A DNA stretch of 64,000 nucleotides, taken from positions 186,001 to 250,000 of the forward strand of contig JAGFNK010000002.1 of NCBI GenBank assembly GCA_025769875.1, in the 5' to 3' direction. Below the pieces are notes generated by a model that was not told the origin of the DNA, made no database searches, and worked only from the letters and a program-made list of their open reading frames with translations. Both the position numbers and the translations under genes were made by a program. Source of the DNA: Russula earlei (taxonomy: Eukaryota > Basidiomycota > Agaricomycetes > Russulales > Russulaceae). Of the stretch, positions 1 to 11,109 are shown piece by piece (positions within the stretch are counted from its first letter, which is position 1; each line of letters begins with the position of its first letter).

Positions 1-89
1 AATACAACGAGTTGACGACTTCACGGGGTGACGAACCATATTTCACTTTACACAACGCACGCTGATCCTAACACTGCAACCCCCACCGC

Positions 90-566
90 TCACTGCTTGC
101 CTTCAGGCCTCCTTCCTGCAACACCAGACCCTTCTGGGCCCTCGCCAGGTTGGTTGGTTCCCCCGCCTTTCTCCGAAACCCACTGGTTCTTCCCAACATA
201 CCGCGACTTTTTTCCTGCTGCGCCCCCACCAGAGGGCGGATCACAAAACGTTTGTTTGTCCACCATCCTGTACTCCTCTGACCCGACGCCCGCTTGACTA
301 TACGCCCCGGACGGCGGCTTGTGAGGCCGTTGCACTTTGTCCGAGGAGTCGTCTACCTGGTAGGTAGAAGAGTCGGCCGGGGGGGAGCTGTCCACTTCCT
401 TGAAGTAGGATTCAGTGGAATGGTCCGAGACCCCGGAACTCGTCGGCGGAGAAGGGGACTTGTACATGGGATAAGTGGTGGCGAAATGACGAGTGGAGAT
501 GAAAGAGGGCTTTGGATGGCGTGCACAGCGGACTACGCGAACGAATGGTCGTGCAAAAGGGGTCAT
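90..566 (-). CDS. Small basic presequence protein, probably mitochondrial
   Basis: A single-exon frame of 158 codons on the minus strand. The first ~35 residues are rich in Arg, Ser and Phe with no acidic residue (MTPFARPFVRVVRCARHP...), which looks like a mitochondrial presequence. The rest is hydrophilic and disordered and ends in a Gly/Pro/Lys-rich tail (GPEGSGVAGRRPEGKQ). Short fungal mitochondrial proteins of this build exist, but I cannot assign a function. An in-frame extension to about 614 begins with a non-ATG codon, so I start at the first ATG. No intron is needed. Mitochondrial location is inferred from composition only. Confidence 0.55.
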   Translation of the reverse strand: MTPFARPFVRVVRCARHPKPSFISTRHFATTYPMYKSPSPPTSSGVSDHSTESYFKEVDSSPPADSSTYQVDDSSDKVQRPHKPPSGAYSQAGVGSEEYRMVDKQTFCDPPSGGGAAGKKSRYVGKNQWVSEKGGGTNQPGEGPEGSGVAGRRPEGKQ

Positions 567-1711
567 TCTGTAGATTTGGTGCCACTGGTCGCACTTTGGC
601 AGATAGATGTGCACGCGTGCACGGGTCGCCGTTGGTTGCGCTTAAAAGGGCATGACGTCACGGATTTTGTAAGCTGTGCTTTCCGTGTTTGCTTCGACAT
701 TGCTACCTACTTGCTAACGTCACAGACCCCGGTACAAACGAGTACAGCATGAGTTTTACTCATTGTGGTGACTGCCACTCTGATCCATTCACTTATGATG
801 GAGAGGAGCACTGATGGATAGTCTTACTCAACACTCTCTTGACACTGGTGACAGCAATGATGTAAAATGTGCCTTTGTGGATAGTAAACAATATCATAGC
901 ACATACAAGCTCAAGGTGAGTCACAATTGAGAGTAAGCACATTTTGCATACTAATTGTCTTACCAAGAATACAGTCTTTAGCAGTCAAATGGCTGAGCAC
1001 ACAACAAAACATACTGTACTTACTTGAGTTGATTATGAAGTTTTGTAAGCACACACACACTAGGTAATGGAAAGTCTACCTAGGTATGAGATATTTTAGT
1101 GAGGATGTGATGGATATATGTACCTCAGTGTCTTGCATGAGGGGCATGAACACTGAGGTCCTACCTTTAGATGTGTCCTACCAATGCAGATATGCTTGAG
1201 ACAATCAAGCAATACTTATTAGATCTTAGGCATTACTACAATGTCTGCTAGTGTGACATCATACTACAATGCCTGACATCATGCTAACCTTACTTCATAC
1301 ATTCCATACTGTCATATATAAGATATGTTAGAACACATGTACAACCCTATCTCAAATATATCCCTTTATCTCCCATCTCATCAACTTCTGAGCTCCAATA
1401 ATACTTTGTGGAGGGGAAGGAGTATTAAATCCTTCAAGAGCATGTCAGGAGATGAGAGGGGCTCTGCAGGTGGGGTAGGGGTTTGACCTTAATAGGAACA
1501 TGCATTTGGATATCATTGGGTCAGGTTGAAGCATCATACTTGTACTCGGGTGCTCGGCGTGTTGTTTCCCGGGCCATACAGTCACCTACAGCGGGCGGGG
1601 TGACGGGCAGAGATAAATTAGATTATTGGTGTACTACTCACATCAGTGAATGTGCGGTAAGCAGGTACGGATTTCATGAATTTCATAAACCGGACGGCTT
1701 TCAAGTTGAGA
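567..1711. other. Gene-poor, AT-rich stretch with a gene relic
   Basis: No intact gene is visible in this 1.1 kb. Composition from about 640 to 1480 is clearly more AT-rich than the flanking genes, with stops in all frames, a short CA run near 1050 and small direct repeats near 1235-1285. A degenerate copy of a downstream exon lies at about 718-815 and is listed separately. Confidence 0.6.
718..815 (+). pseudogene. Degenerate fragment of the glycosylase-like gene
   Basis: This stretch aligns, in the same orientation, with about 2028-2112 in exon 2 of the downstream gene. Shared words include GAGTTTTA and GATCCATTCACT. In translation both copies keep DCHSDPFT, followed by YDGEEH and a stop here versus HDGAEQRLSG in the intact gene. 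Many differences are transitions (C to T, G to A), and small indels remove the frame. No other exon of the gene is recognisable nearby, so this is a short relic of an older copy and not a working gene. Confidence 0.6.
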
Positions 1712-2977
1712 ATGAGCCTCAAAAGGTACTTTACTCAAGCAACCTCTTCTGCCAACCAAGGGTCGCAGAAGAGGGTCAAGCAGTCCCAAGTACTAGGTAC
1801 GCACGCTCTTGCCAGTGTGCTGTGCTTTTTCATGTTCTCGTCTACATGCTCGCAGACCTTCCTCCCCTTGACACCGAACTCCTTCCCCTTCTGGATCTTT
1901 CGTCACCCTCGCTTTCCTCCCATGCTTCCATCGCAGAGCGCTTCGATAGCATATCCGAGCATCTGTTTCAACGTTGCTACTTGGTCTGTTGCTCTACCAA
2001 ATCCGACGGCAGTCCAAGACGTGTTCTGTACGAGTTGCTCGAATTCGAGTTTTATCTCATCAAGGTGGACTGTCATTCCGATCCATTCACTCACGATGGG
2101 GCGGAACAGCGTCTTTCAGGGTCATGGTCGGTAACAAAACAAACTCTCCTTTCCTTTGGCTTATCAAACAAAACCCTCGGACGGCGACAGGTACTTTCAT
2201 CGCGTTCCGCGGCACCGAAACCCGCCCAACTCCGGTCTCCCCGCATACCGCGGTGGCTCTCGGAAGGGACTCGACCTGACCATCGGCATGCTCGACTCCC
2301 CCGATCCCTCCATCACGAAACCCGTTCCAGTCCGGGGCGGCATCCTGCTGCGGACCCTCCGGAGGGTCTCCGACTCGACCGTGATATCGGGTCCTTCCCT
2401 GCTCGTCGACGAGCTGTTACGGGCGAGCGGGGCCGCCGACATCCCGGAGCTCGTCGACAAAACGTGGCGGGGCAACATATCGGCGTTTCGATCGCCTTCG
2501 ACGACCGAGGGCCCCGATTCCAACCCGTCGACCCTCTACATGGGCACCAGGGAGACGCGGGCGCAGACGGCGCAGACGTACAAGTCGCCGCGCGTCGGCA
2601 TCGATCTCTCCCACCCGTCCACGCGACTCGATCCGTCGGACGGTCGCGTGCGATTCGTCTCCAAGCCGTACCGCTACTTCGTCCATCCGCGCCGCCTCAC
2701 CGCGAACGGTCGCGGCCACACGTTCCTCGGGGTCCACGACCACTGCGCGAACGCGCTCCAGCTCTCCAAAACGCCCGCGGCGCTGGCGGGCAAAATCGCC
2801 GATCTGACAGGCCTGCAGCCGCATACCGTCGACAAATATCTGAAAACGTATCGAGAGGCGCTCGACTCGGGCGAATTGGACGGCTTCGTTGGCTTCCGCG
2901 GCAAGGGCGCCGGCTCGTCGCCGAACACTTTCTTGCAGCTCATGGGCGCTCTGCAGCGCCGTAAGCTTGTAAGGTAG
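1712..2977 (+). CDS. Conserved fungal protein, possible methylpurine-glycosylase-like fold
   Basis: Three exons fit: 1712-1796, 1856-2126 and 2191-2977, joined by 59 and 64 nt GT-AG introns, giving about 380 residues. The joins rebuild continuous family-like text (..GSWYFHR.., then AYRGGSRKGLDLTIGM). Landmarks in order are YELLEFEFYL, DPFTHDGAEQ, WYFHR, GLDLTIG, GGILLRTLR, SGPSLLVDELL, PRVGIDLSH, KPYRYFVHPRRL and a C-terminal helical part. The GGILLRTLR / SGPSxLVD / PRVGI succession resembles the C-terminal half of methylpurine-DNA glycosylases (AAG/MPG fold), but the usual MPG tyrosine motif is not obvious, so I offer this only as a fold guess. A long open frame at 1483-2964 crosses it in another phase and is not the gene. 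Confidence 0.65.
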
Positions 2978-4567
2978 GCTATGTACGGGTCAGCGCCTTC
3001 TCCATCGCCCAAACGTATAGATGGGATATGAGAGCGATCTCTTTCAGGATTTAATATGGGTATCTAAAGTCTGCCCAGTAGACACCGGCCGCAAAAGGCC
3101 TATAGGAACGAAGTTCTGGCGTCCGTTTATTTGAAATTGCATATTCACATTTTGTACATATCGGTATCCCCATCAGACTGTAGAATAATACGAGTACCAC
3201 AACTCAATACGTCCGCATTTTCAAGCCCGGCCAGTGGCCGTGCGGCGCGCTCCCCAAATTTTGGCCATGGCCCCACTCATGCCCTGTCCTCGGATATCAT
3301 GTTGGTACCGTGTGTTGCAAGAGAGCTCGAGTGTGTGTGCGGTGTACAGCGATCATAGGTATATGATCCCCAGGTATTTGTAAGCAGCTAAGGCTGATTG
3401 GCAACATACATCCTAGATAGGAACGCCTGAGTACTGTCCGTGTCGGCAAATTAGGAGGCCATTATAATGCCATTATATTTCAATGTACTTGCATCATTAT
3501 AGTGGCCTCCCAAAAGTCCGACACGTAATGAGTATCTGCTATTGTTCTATCGCATATCCAGGGCAGTCCTTGCTTCCGAGGGCATTATGCCCAGTTCTAT
3601 TACATCAACCACAGGCTTCGCCTTCCTTTGATCCGTCACTTTTATTACTGTTCCGTCACCGTGACTGGATCAGATTCCTTTCCCCACTTGCACACAGGTT
3701 GTAAGGGCTGACCTGCAGGTCATGATGCATGACGGTGTGAGCAAGCGAAATCATTCCACATGGTACAACGATTGTCTACAAGACGACCACTACTTCTTGC
3801 TGGCACAGCTGGATACGGGTGGCACTGCGACTGCAAGGTGCGTCACTTCCGTACTCGACTATTTTGAGAAGTGTGTAGGAAGCAGCGATAATCGATGTAC
3901 TTCTAATCACACTGCAAGGCTTGCGATCCCAACTGCAGACTTCTCCCTTTCTTGTTGGCAGACTTAGCACGAGGAGGAACAGTCTAGAACCTGATAGAAC
4001 AGGGAGCTCGATCAGTTTTGCAATTCTAATCGCTTCTGGATTGAACCAATTAGGGGGTCCAGATAGGTTCAGGTCTATCCAATTAGTGCATAGGTTGAAC
4101 GAAATATCTAGGAGGAGGATACAAGGAAGTCACAGGGAGGGCAGTGAGATACAAGTCGTAAGCATACACGAGAAATAGTGCCAAGGGCTGAACAAGTATC
4201 ATAGCGTAAACCAAGAAATTCAAGGTTGCCCTAGCCATCAAGTCACAGATGATGGTAACGTGTATAAGCGAAGTTCTGTGGTCAAATAATCCTTTTCAAG
4301 TGCTTCATGCCTACGCATGGTTTGTTCGCAGCTCGCCAACCTACTTTTGGCACTCCGTTGCAACTTGTAAATTTTTTACAGTTAAGATAACCGAGTATTT
4401 GCGTGTGCCACACAATTACAACCTTGAGCAGCAAGTTCAGATAGTTGATGATAATTCCACTGGGATGCCATGTGCAATAATTTAACTAACAGGGTATCAG
4501 CCGGTGAGCAATAGTTCAAGCTATTGGCACGTACGAGTCATGAAGGGTTCCAACGGGCCAGGTGCAG
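2978..4567. other. Gene-poor intergenic stretch
   Basis: About 1.6 kb between the stop codons of the two flanking genes, which converge here. Open frames are short (under 90 codons), share no splice logic and resemble nothing I recognise. The only clear structure is the inverted-repeat element at 3434-3529. Confidence 0.55.
3434..3529. mobile_element. MITE-like imperfect inverted repeat
   Basis: Two arms of about 32 nt (about 3440-3470 and 3491-3524) pair as an imperfect hairpin. Both begin GTGTCGG when read inward, and both carry GGAGGCCA/C followed by an AT-rich TATAATG-type stretch. The loop is short and AT-rich. The unit is flanked on both sides by the pentamer GAGTA (3429-3433 and 3530-3534), which could be a target-site duplication. 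It has no coding capacity. A short non-autonomous DNA transposon is the best reading, but a single copy cannot prove mobility. Confidence 0.45.
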
Positions 4568-6010
4568 CTACCTGGAGCCAAAAAAGCGCGTGAAGACGGA
4601 CACGATAGTCTCAGGATGGCTGACTGCTAGATCATGTCCTCCTCCCTCAACGGTAATAAGCTCCGACTGTGGGAGAAGCCTTTGTATGCGCGGTGCATAC
4701 TTGTAAGGTACGGCATTGTCCGCGGTGCCCTGATGGCTATGTAAGTGTGTGCCTCAATCGCGACAATTGAGGTGGCTCACCCATATAAGCAAGATTTTAC
4801 GATTTGACGCGCCCAGTTTCTCAAACGCCTCGTGTAGGCCACGAATGGGACCATCTCTTAGGGATGAGGCGATGGCCGCATTGTAGCCCGGAAGATGAGC
4901 AGACTGGATTCGAACGATCTACATCAGAACAATAGTCAGACAGACTGAGAAAGGAATGCGAGGGTATGGTAAACCTCAGACACAGGATCGCTTGACGATG
5001 CGTTTGCCAGTCGTCGGAGGTAGAACTAGTCGAGAATTGAGGGTGAGAAGTTGATGATAATAGATGTCACGTACTCGAAAAGGTGCGCTTGACGTCACGG
5101 ATTGAACGAAAGGGGATGACATGAATTTAGTCGTTTTTGACAAGTCTTTGGACTAAAAGCGGGATCAATGGATATAAGGGAGAGAAGACACTGTGTATAT
5201 AACAGACGAGGTACCTCGACCAGCCCAGTCGGCGCGATGAGCGCTACTTTGCTATCAACCAAGTCCGGAAAGAAGGAAGTAAATGCAGCAAGGATACCAC
5301 CTCCCTGAAAAGATTGCACAGACTCGTTAACGGCTTGGACAGAAGCATGGAGAGAGGTGCTGACCATCGAAACGCCGGCGACGTAGGCTTTGGGCCATTT
5401 GACATGCTGCATGAGGAGGGCAAGCTGAGTGGCGTATAGAGAGGCGTCGTAGGTAGTTTCAGGAGCGTCCGAATAACCGCGGCCGTAAAGATCTGCGGGT
5501 GGTTGGTTATTGGGAACTGGACGAAGATACAAGCACGCGCACCGTACAGCAGGACACGGTAGCCACGCGATGCAAGCGCGGGTGCCACGTCCTTCCAAAT
5601 TAACGAGGGTATGGATAAGCCATGGATGAGTACGATCTAATGTGATGGCTCAATCAAGAGAAAGATCGGGAGGGGATTGGCTACCTTTTTTCCAGCTTCG
5701 GGGCCAAGTAACCAGTAGCGAACCTAGGGGATACGGGCGCCGCGATGGGGTTATCAGACCGAAGAAGACCCTGTGGGGTTGGGAGACACACGTTACCGAA
5801 GGGTAGGGTGACATATGCGCCGCCTGAATAATAGTCTTCCGGGTATATGTCATTGGCTTTGGTCTCCGGTCCGAGGCTGGCCAAGGAGGGCTGAACGCTA
5901 TATCCTTGGGGGGCGTGAGGAAACTGAGCAAAGAAATAGGATAGGGAGATCAAAGAAAAGATGAGAAGGAAAGAGGAAGTGAGGCAATGATACGGGGTTG
6001 TTATAAACAT
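4568..6010 (-). CDS. Alpha/beta hydrolase with N-terminal membrane anchor
   Basis: Multi-exon minus-strand gene. It starts at ATG 6010 with an N-terminal hydrophobic segment (SSFLLIFSLISLSYFFAQF), consistent with a signal anchor. Exons then read PEDYYSGGAYVTLPFG, IVLIHGLSIPSLIWKDVAPA, RGYRVLLYDLYGRGYSDAP, AYVAGVSM joined to GGGILAAFTSF, and LLIWGTADNAVP followed by ELITVEGGGHDLAVSHPE, ending FTRFFGSR and a stop at 4568. The oxyanion HG, nucleophile elbow GVSMGG (split by an intron inside SM|GG), acid Asp (GTAD) and His (GGGHD) are all present, so it should be active. The substrate cannot be told. Upstream in-frame ATGs near 6124 exist, but the anchor-first start is preferred. Confidence 0.82.
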
Positions 6011-6237
6011 GCTGGGGCAAGGAGAGTGAACACAGCTGTATCCCGGTGGGCATGAAGCCTTGAGGTGTGGAACGCTAGCCGGAAGCGTGAGACACACTGG
6101 CTGGCTGCGTGGGGGTGGAAGCAAGCAAAGCGATGGGGTGAACCGACCAATCCACGTGGGAGACCCTCTTTGGAAGCCCCAAAAAAGGAAATTAGTTCCA
6201 TCCCCGTGATGTGCACACGTGAAGGCGAACGCGTTGG

Positions 6238-8355
6238 ATGGCTTTGGTCATATTTGGCTCATCTGCTCTTCTCGTCATGGTCCTCGATGGCCCTGTTCTC
6301 GCACTGTCAGACATTATGCATCGCATTGCACCTGGCCCTGACACACCCGGTCATCCCGAAAATGATTCGGAGAAGCTTTTCGGAGCTGAGAGCTCGACGC
6401 CGGAGCCTTTAGATAACGCCCAGATCGAGCTGATGCGCAACAGAGTTTTGGAAATCATCGTATCGGGTGCTTCTAAAATGAATACTTCGTCAAGAGAGAA
6501 GGAGCTCCTTGAAATGGTGCGCCTCGTTCCGTGTTTGTTTGCGATGAATTCCTGCCAGGGCTAAACCGTCGCTGGAAGGTCATTCGGCTTACGTCGGCAC
6601 ATACGCCCGATGTGACCCAACTGTGCACTCAAGCCAAGACGATACAGGAGCTCTGTCGTCAGCGTGATTTCATAATAAACGAGGTCGAAGAGGAACGCGC
6701 TCGTTGGGAAGCAGAGAGACTCGGTTTCGATCGACTCGCAGAGGCTCTCATTGCACGGCGAAGTCACGGTGGCGAGCCCACTTACCGTGAAGAGGTCCGT
6801 TCTTTCATCTCCTTGCTATACCAACTCACCTTTGACCATCCATGCAAGGAGTTGGAACGTCAAGTCGCCACTCTGGATGCTGACAACAAAGCACTTCGTC
6901 AAAAGGTGACCCACCTCGTCCAACGTGTGCTTGCCCATTAAATCCCCCCTTTGTAGCTTTCAGAATATCACCTAAGGGTCCAGTCAGTTGAGGCAGAGCT
7001 AGCACAGCTCCGACCCGTGCTTCTTATGCAACCATACGCACTCACCCATAGCTTCCCTCCCTCGCACAATCATTACTTGCCTTCCTCAGCCCACAAAGCT
7101 GACATCGCAAGACGGGTAAAAAGGAGGAAGCAGGGTGATGCCGACCAGGATGCTACTGAAGAAGAGCTTGACAACGTAGCCTTCGAGCACACCTCGGCCT
7201 AGACTCAGAGGTGACTATTACCGACGCAGGGATACGGAACAGTTCGGGGACAATTCAAGGCATCGGAAGCGTGCTCAGAAGAAGGGCGGTGCCACTCTTG
7301 CTGATGCGCGCGCCGAGCACGTGCTACTTGCGGCGCGCAGGGTGGGAAGGGAACGAGCCTCAATTCTGGCTGGTTCTTTCCATGCAACAGCTCGTGACAA
7401 AGACAAGGACCTCAGGAATGACACCGATCAACTTGAAGTTACCCCAAAAACCCCTCGTAAACATCAAACGGTCGGAGTCGGTAACGGCTCTAGCACTGGC
7501 GTTATCTACTTGAACAGTCCTATCCCTGCAACGGCCGACACCGCATCGGTGGAGCAAGTCTCCTTCCGACTTTTCCCCCGCTCACACCCCCCTTCACCTC
7601 CCGAAAGTCGGCTCGGGGTCAGGTGACTCAGGGAAAGGTGGCCCGTGTAAACCCCCTCACATCATTGGACTCATTGCTCACCGCCGCGTCCACTATCTCA
7701 ATGATTGAGGACGAGGATGCAGACGGCGTTGGCGCTAGCGTGCGGCGAGACTCGACACCAGTCGCTTCCTCAAGACAATCAACCCGACAAATCCCAGCTG
7801 CAGGTGCAGCTTTCGGCAGCCCTGCACCGACAAAGCGTAGGCGGTTGGCAAGTAGCAAGTCGACTCGCTCTCTAGGCTCACTCTGTCCCTGGGTCAGATG
7901 GCAAGGGTCCTTCGGAACGGCTGGGAAGGGCGCGCTCTGCGCTTGACGTCCTCGCCGATCAAGCCGCCGTATTCAGTTCGCAAGATCATGACAATACGTC
8001 TGGCAAAAATAAAGGTAAAGAGAAGGGGAAAGCCAAGGCACCCGACCAAAGTGGCCCAGGCACAAGATTAGACGATGAGGCACCCTCAGCTCGCGAGTCG
8101 GTACGACAAACGTCTAATTCACGAGATCAGGCCCCACAACAAAGGTCCCAGGTGGCTTCACATCAGCCCACTTCTGCTCTTTCCCAGCCCACTGCATCGG
8201 GTCGTGGTCATGATCCACCCTCAACCAAACCGCCTTTGCCGAAGATTGCACAACCACCGACTCCCACGTCCCCATCAGCGCACCTGACTACAGCTGATTC
8301 CTCTCAAAGTACGTCGACCGATTCGGCACGGACAGATGATAAAGAAGCGATCTAG
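6238..8355 (+). CDS. Coiled-coil, low-complexity protein of unknown function
   Basis: I do not recognise a family. The N-terminal third has heptad-like helical text (KTIQELCRQRDFIINEVEEE, then KELERQVATLDADNKALRQK, then VQSVEAELAQLRP), joined by introns at about 6515-6578, 6797-6850 and 6920-6962. A basic patch KRRKQG and then RKRAQKKGG follow, and the C-terminal 300 residues are Ser/Thr/Pro/Gln-rich and probably disordered, with a nuclear-signal-like KRRRLASSK. An intron at about 7559-7622 is clean. The joins near 7200 and near 7880 are not: each needs an unseen intron or a one-base frame correction. A nuclear scaffold or regulator is a guess from composition. The end at 8355 is the last stop of the disordered frame. 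Confidence 0.5.
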
Positions 8356-8561
8356 TATGTTTGTGTGATCTTGTGTAGTGCTGTATCTCCTTTGTAGGAT
8401 CTAGAACCTTTTATTTCATGTTCATCTTTGTATTCCGCGATCGATCAGTGTCGGCAATGGGACGTCTCCATGGGTCTCCGATACGGGCGCTTATTCTCCC
8501 GGCGCTATCAGCTCAACACCCAAGCGCTCTTTCATTGTTCTCTGACAGGCTATTTGGGAAC

Positions 8562-10721
8562 ATGGCAACTTTGACTAGACCAGCATCCTTCCAAGGTGTG
8601 GTTAAATATCTCTCTATTGTACATATCGAAGATTCAACGCGATGTACGGCTGTCCGTTGCCTCAACGTCCTCTCCCTCACTGTGTTGCTTCGTAGGAAAC
8701 ATAAAGGCACACTTCAAGTGTGCCTCGGCTGGAAGCGCCATGTGCATATCAACGGGACTTTATACTACAGCTCAGAGGTTGAGGATAAAAGCCTACTCTT
8801 TCGCCGTATCATAACCGCTGAGGATGTTACGGATCCTGACATCCGAAGTATCATCGAAGACTGTGGCCTTGATTACCATCAGTGGCTTGAAGAAGCGGAC
8901 TTGGAAGATTTGCCGGACGACCTCGAACTTCTCATTCATTTGGATGATGAGTACAGCAGAGAGCCTATTGGAACCTTCATATCGTATCAGAAGGAGGTCA
9001 AGTTCCAGTGTTGTCAAGTGGAGTACGAGGACGAGGAGTCCCGCACCGTATTATTATCGTACTTTCCCCCATCCCTCAGTTGCATCGTTCACCGACCTCA
9101 TCATTTGACACCATGTCTACCGACGCACCCGTGGTTGTTAACGTTTTCCCGAAGCAAGACTTCTGGCTCTCCGCAGAGTTATACCCTATGCATCATGCGC
9201 GTTGCCACCCCAATTTGGAGGTGGCCTTCTTCGCGGCCCTGGCCCATAGTGCTAATGGTATGATCTGGCACGAGCCAGTCACCGGGAGTCACCTCGGGAC
9301 CAGAGTTTCACTGACCCAATGACGTTTCAGCGCACATCTCTGGGCAAGGCGCCATGGGAAGGTTCGATTTTCAGGAGTGTCAGCGCCTCATCGACCTCTT
9401 CCTGGAACTGAAATGTGAGCGCGGGAGGCCGATTCTGACCTTTGCGACGCGTTTAAGTGCCGGTTTCTTGTCGTAGCCGTCTCAGTGGAACCCGAGTGCG
9501 CCATCGTCGCGAACGGCGCCGTCGTCTGGCACCTATCGAGGGTCATGAACGATATCGACGTGCACCGCAAACAGAGAGAGTACGCGAGTATGCTTTGCGC
9601 CGAGCCCTTCCCCAGGCCGCCGAAGATCTTGGACGGTCTTCTATTTGCATGTTCTTTGGCGTGCACGCGATGTACAGGGAGCGGCTCCATCGGGCACACC
9701 CTGCCTCCCACGCTTCTCTCGCAGATTTTCGTGCGTTCGTACGAGTAATGATGGTGGAATGGTCCGGTAGGGCTGCAGTGATTCAATGGCGTCCTAATTC
9801 TTGTTTACCTTTTTTTTTTTTGGCAGATGCGAATCTACTGGTGCGTTTGCAGCGTCCAAGGCTTGGCTGAATCCGATCTCACACGATTTTCTTTTGGCCT
9901 CAAAGGCGACTGTTTTCGTTGCGTGCGTTCTTCATGAAAACCGAACAGCCTCAAATTTATTATTGTTGCACACAGAGCGAACGTGACCTTTATAACGGCG
10001 CTTCCCGTACGTTTCGCAGTGATGCGGCCATGTCCGCTAGCATTGAACGACCCGCACAGGGAACCACCAAGCTCCAGAGGACAGCGTTCTTGGCCTCTAC
10101 TCTGCTGTCGCTTCTGGAAGTCGTGATCGGCCTCCACCACCTATGGACGCACCGCATAAGGGCCAATGCTGACAGTGACGACGTGGTAGGCAATTTCCCC
10201 GGGTTGCTCATCGGTTTGATGACCCAAACCGGTTTCTAGCACAAGTACGTTGGGAAAAAACGTCATGGGACCGGCTGGACGTTCTCCAATACGACGCTCA
10301 TAGCGGCTGTGCTCTCGGTTCCCATCGCGTCGTTAGTTTGGGCTGTTCTTTGCTTTATGGTGGCTGTGTCGTCGTACTGTCTCCAAAGTTTGGGCACGAA
10401 CACCGGTAGAATAGCACTGCTTGGAACGGAAATCGGTACCTACGTACTTGCCGTTCCACTCACCTTGTTATTTTTCTCGAATACGTGGAAGGGGAGGTGG
10501 TTATTACAGTAGTAGTTGAATACGCGTCAAACAGTGCCAAATACGTTGTGTGGTTCCCTCGCATGTCGTCTCGCACCTCGCAAAACACAACTGCAACCGC
10601 GAGAGTATCCCGCTTGTCGTCCGTCAGCATGCCTGTTCCATGGGAGGCCCTCATTCCTTTTGGTGAGGCGGCTTATATGCTGTGCCATCGAGTCTCCCGC
10701 TCAGAATCGCGAGTTGCTTAG
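8562..10721 (+). CDS. WW-domain-like membrane protein of the Agaricomycete type
   Basis: The best landmark is a WW-like segment near 8720-8790 (GWKRHVHINGTLYYSS), followed by an acidic linker typical of these proteins (IITAEDVTDPDI, LPDDLELLIHLDDEYS). Further exons carry SGQGAMGRFDFQECQRLIDL, then VMNDIDVHRKQREYASM, and then hydrophobic segments: LLSLLEVVIGLHHLW and PIASLVWAVLCFMVAVSSYC. The family in mushroom-forming fungi has this order (WW, helical middle, membrane helices near the C-terminus), but its role is not known. Start and end are uncertain: a stop at 10512 or a further exon to about 10795 is possible. Many introns are implied, and I could not place all of them. Confidence 0.5.
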
Positions 10722-11109
10722 GTCTAGTCACCGCAATGTTCGGTGCCGCTGGCACGCTGTTCAACGTTTCCAAGCGAGCACAAAACCAAGGCAAGGCAAG
10801 TTTTTTTTTCTCCACACCGTACCCGTTTCGTTTACCACGTGTCACATCCCAGCCTCCGAGATATCATATTGACTCTTGGGAAGAGATGTTGATGGACAGA
10901 GACCAGCGACTCACAGGACACGCACGGAAACAGACCGTACGTGTCGGATCTTTCCTCACATCCGCCCTACCATTGATTCGACCTTGTCACAGTCCAATCC
11001 TGTAGCACCTGAGGGCTTCGGAACGAGTAGCGTCTGGTACACAGAAAGAGCTCGATAGACCGTCGATATATTCGCAAATCAAATATTCGCCATCCATTCG
11101 AGCATGAGC
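10722..11109. other. Convergent intergenic gap
   Basis: About 390 bp between the WW-type gene and the stop of the lipoate ligase gene. It holds a T-rich run near 10800. One short frame at about 10682-10795 has a hydrophobic helix (CLGLVTAMFGAAGTLF) and could be a last exon of the upstream gene. Nothing else is supported. Confidence 0.4.

Noticed and set aside
1483..2964. A 493-codon open frame on the plus strand
   Set aside because: Only its middle part (about 1856-2126) is coding. The rest reads through an intron and the wrong phase of exon 3, giving Arg/Pro-rich shadow text.
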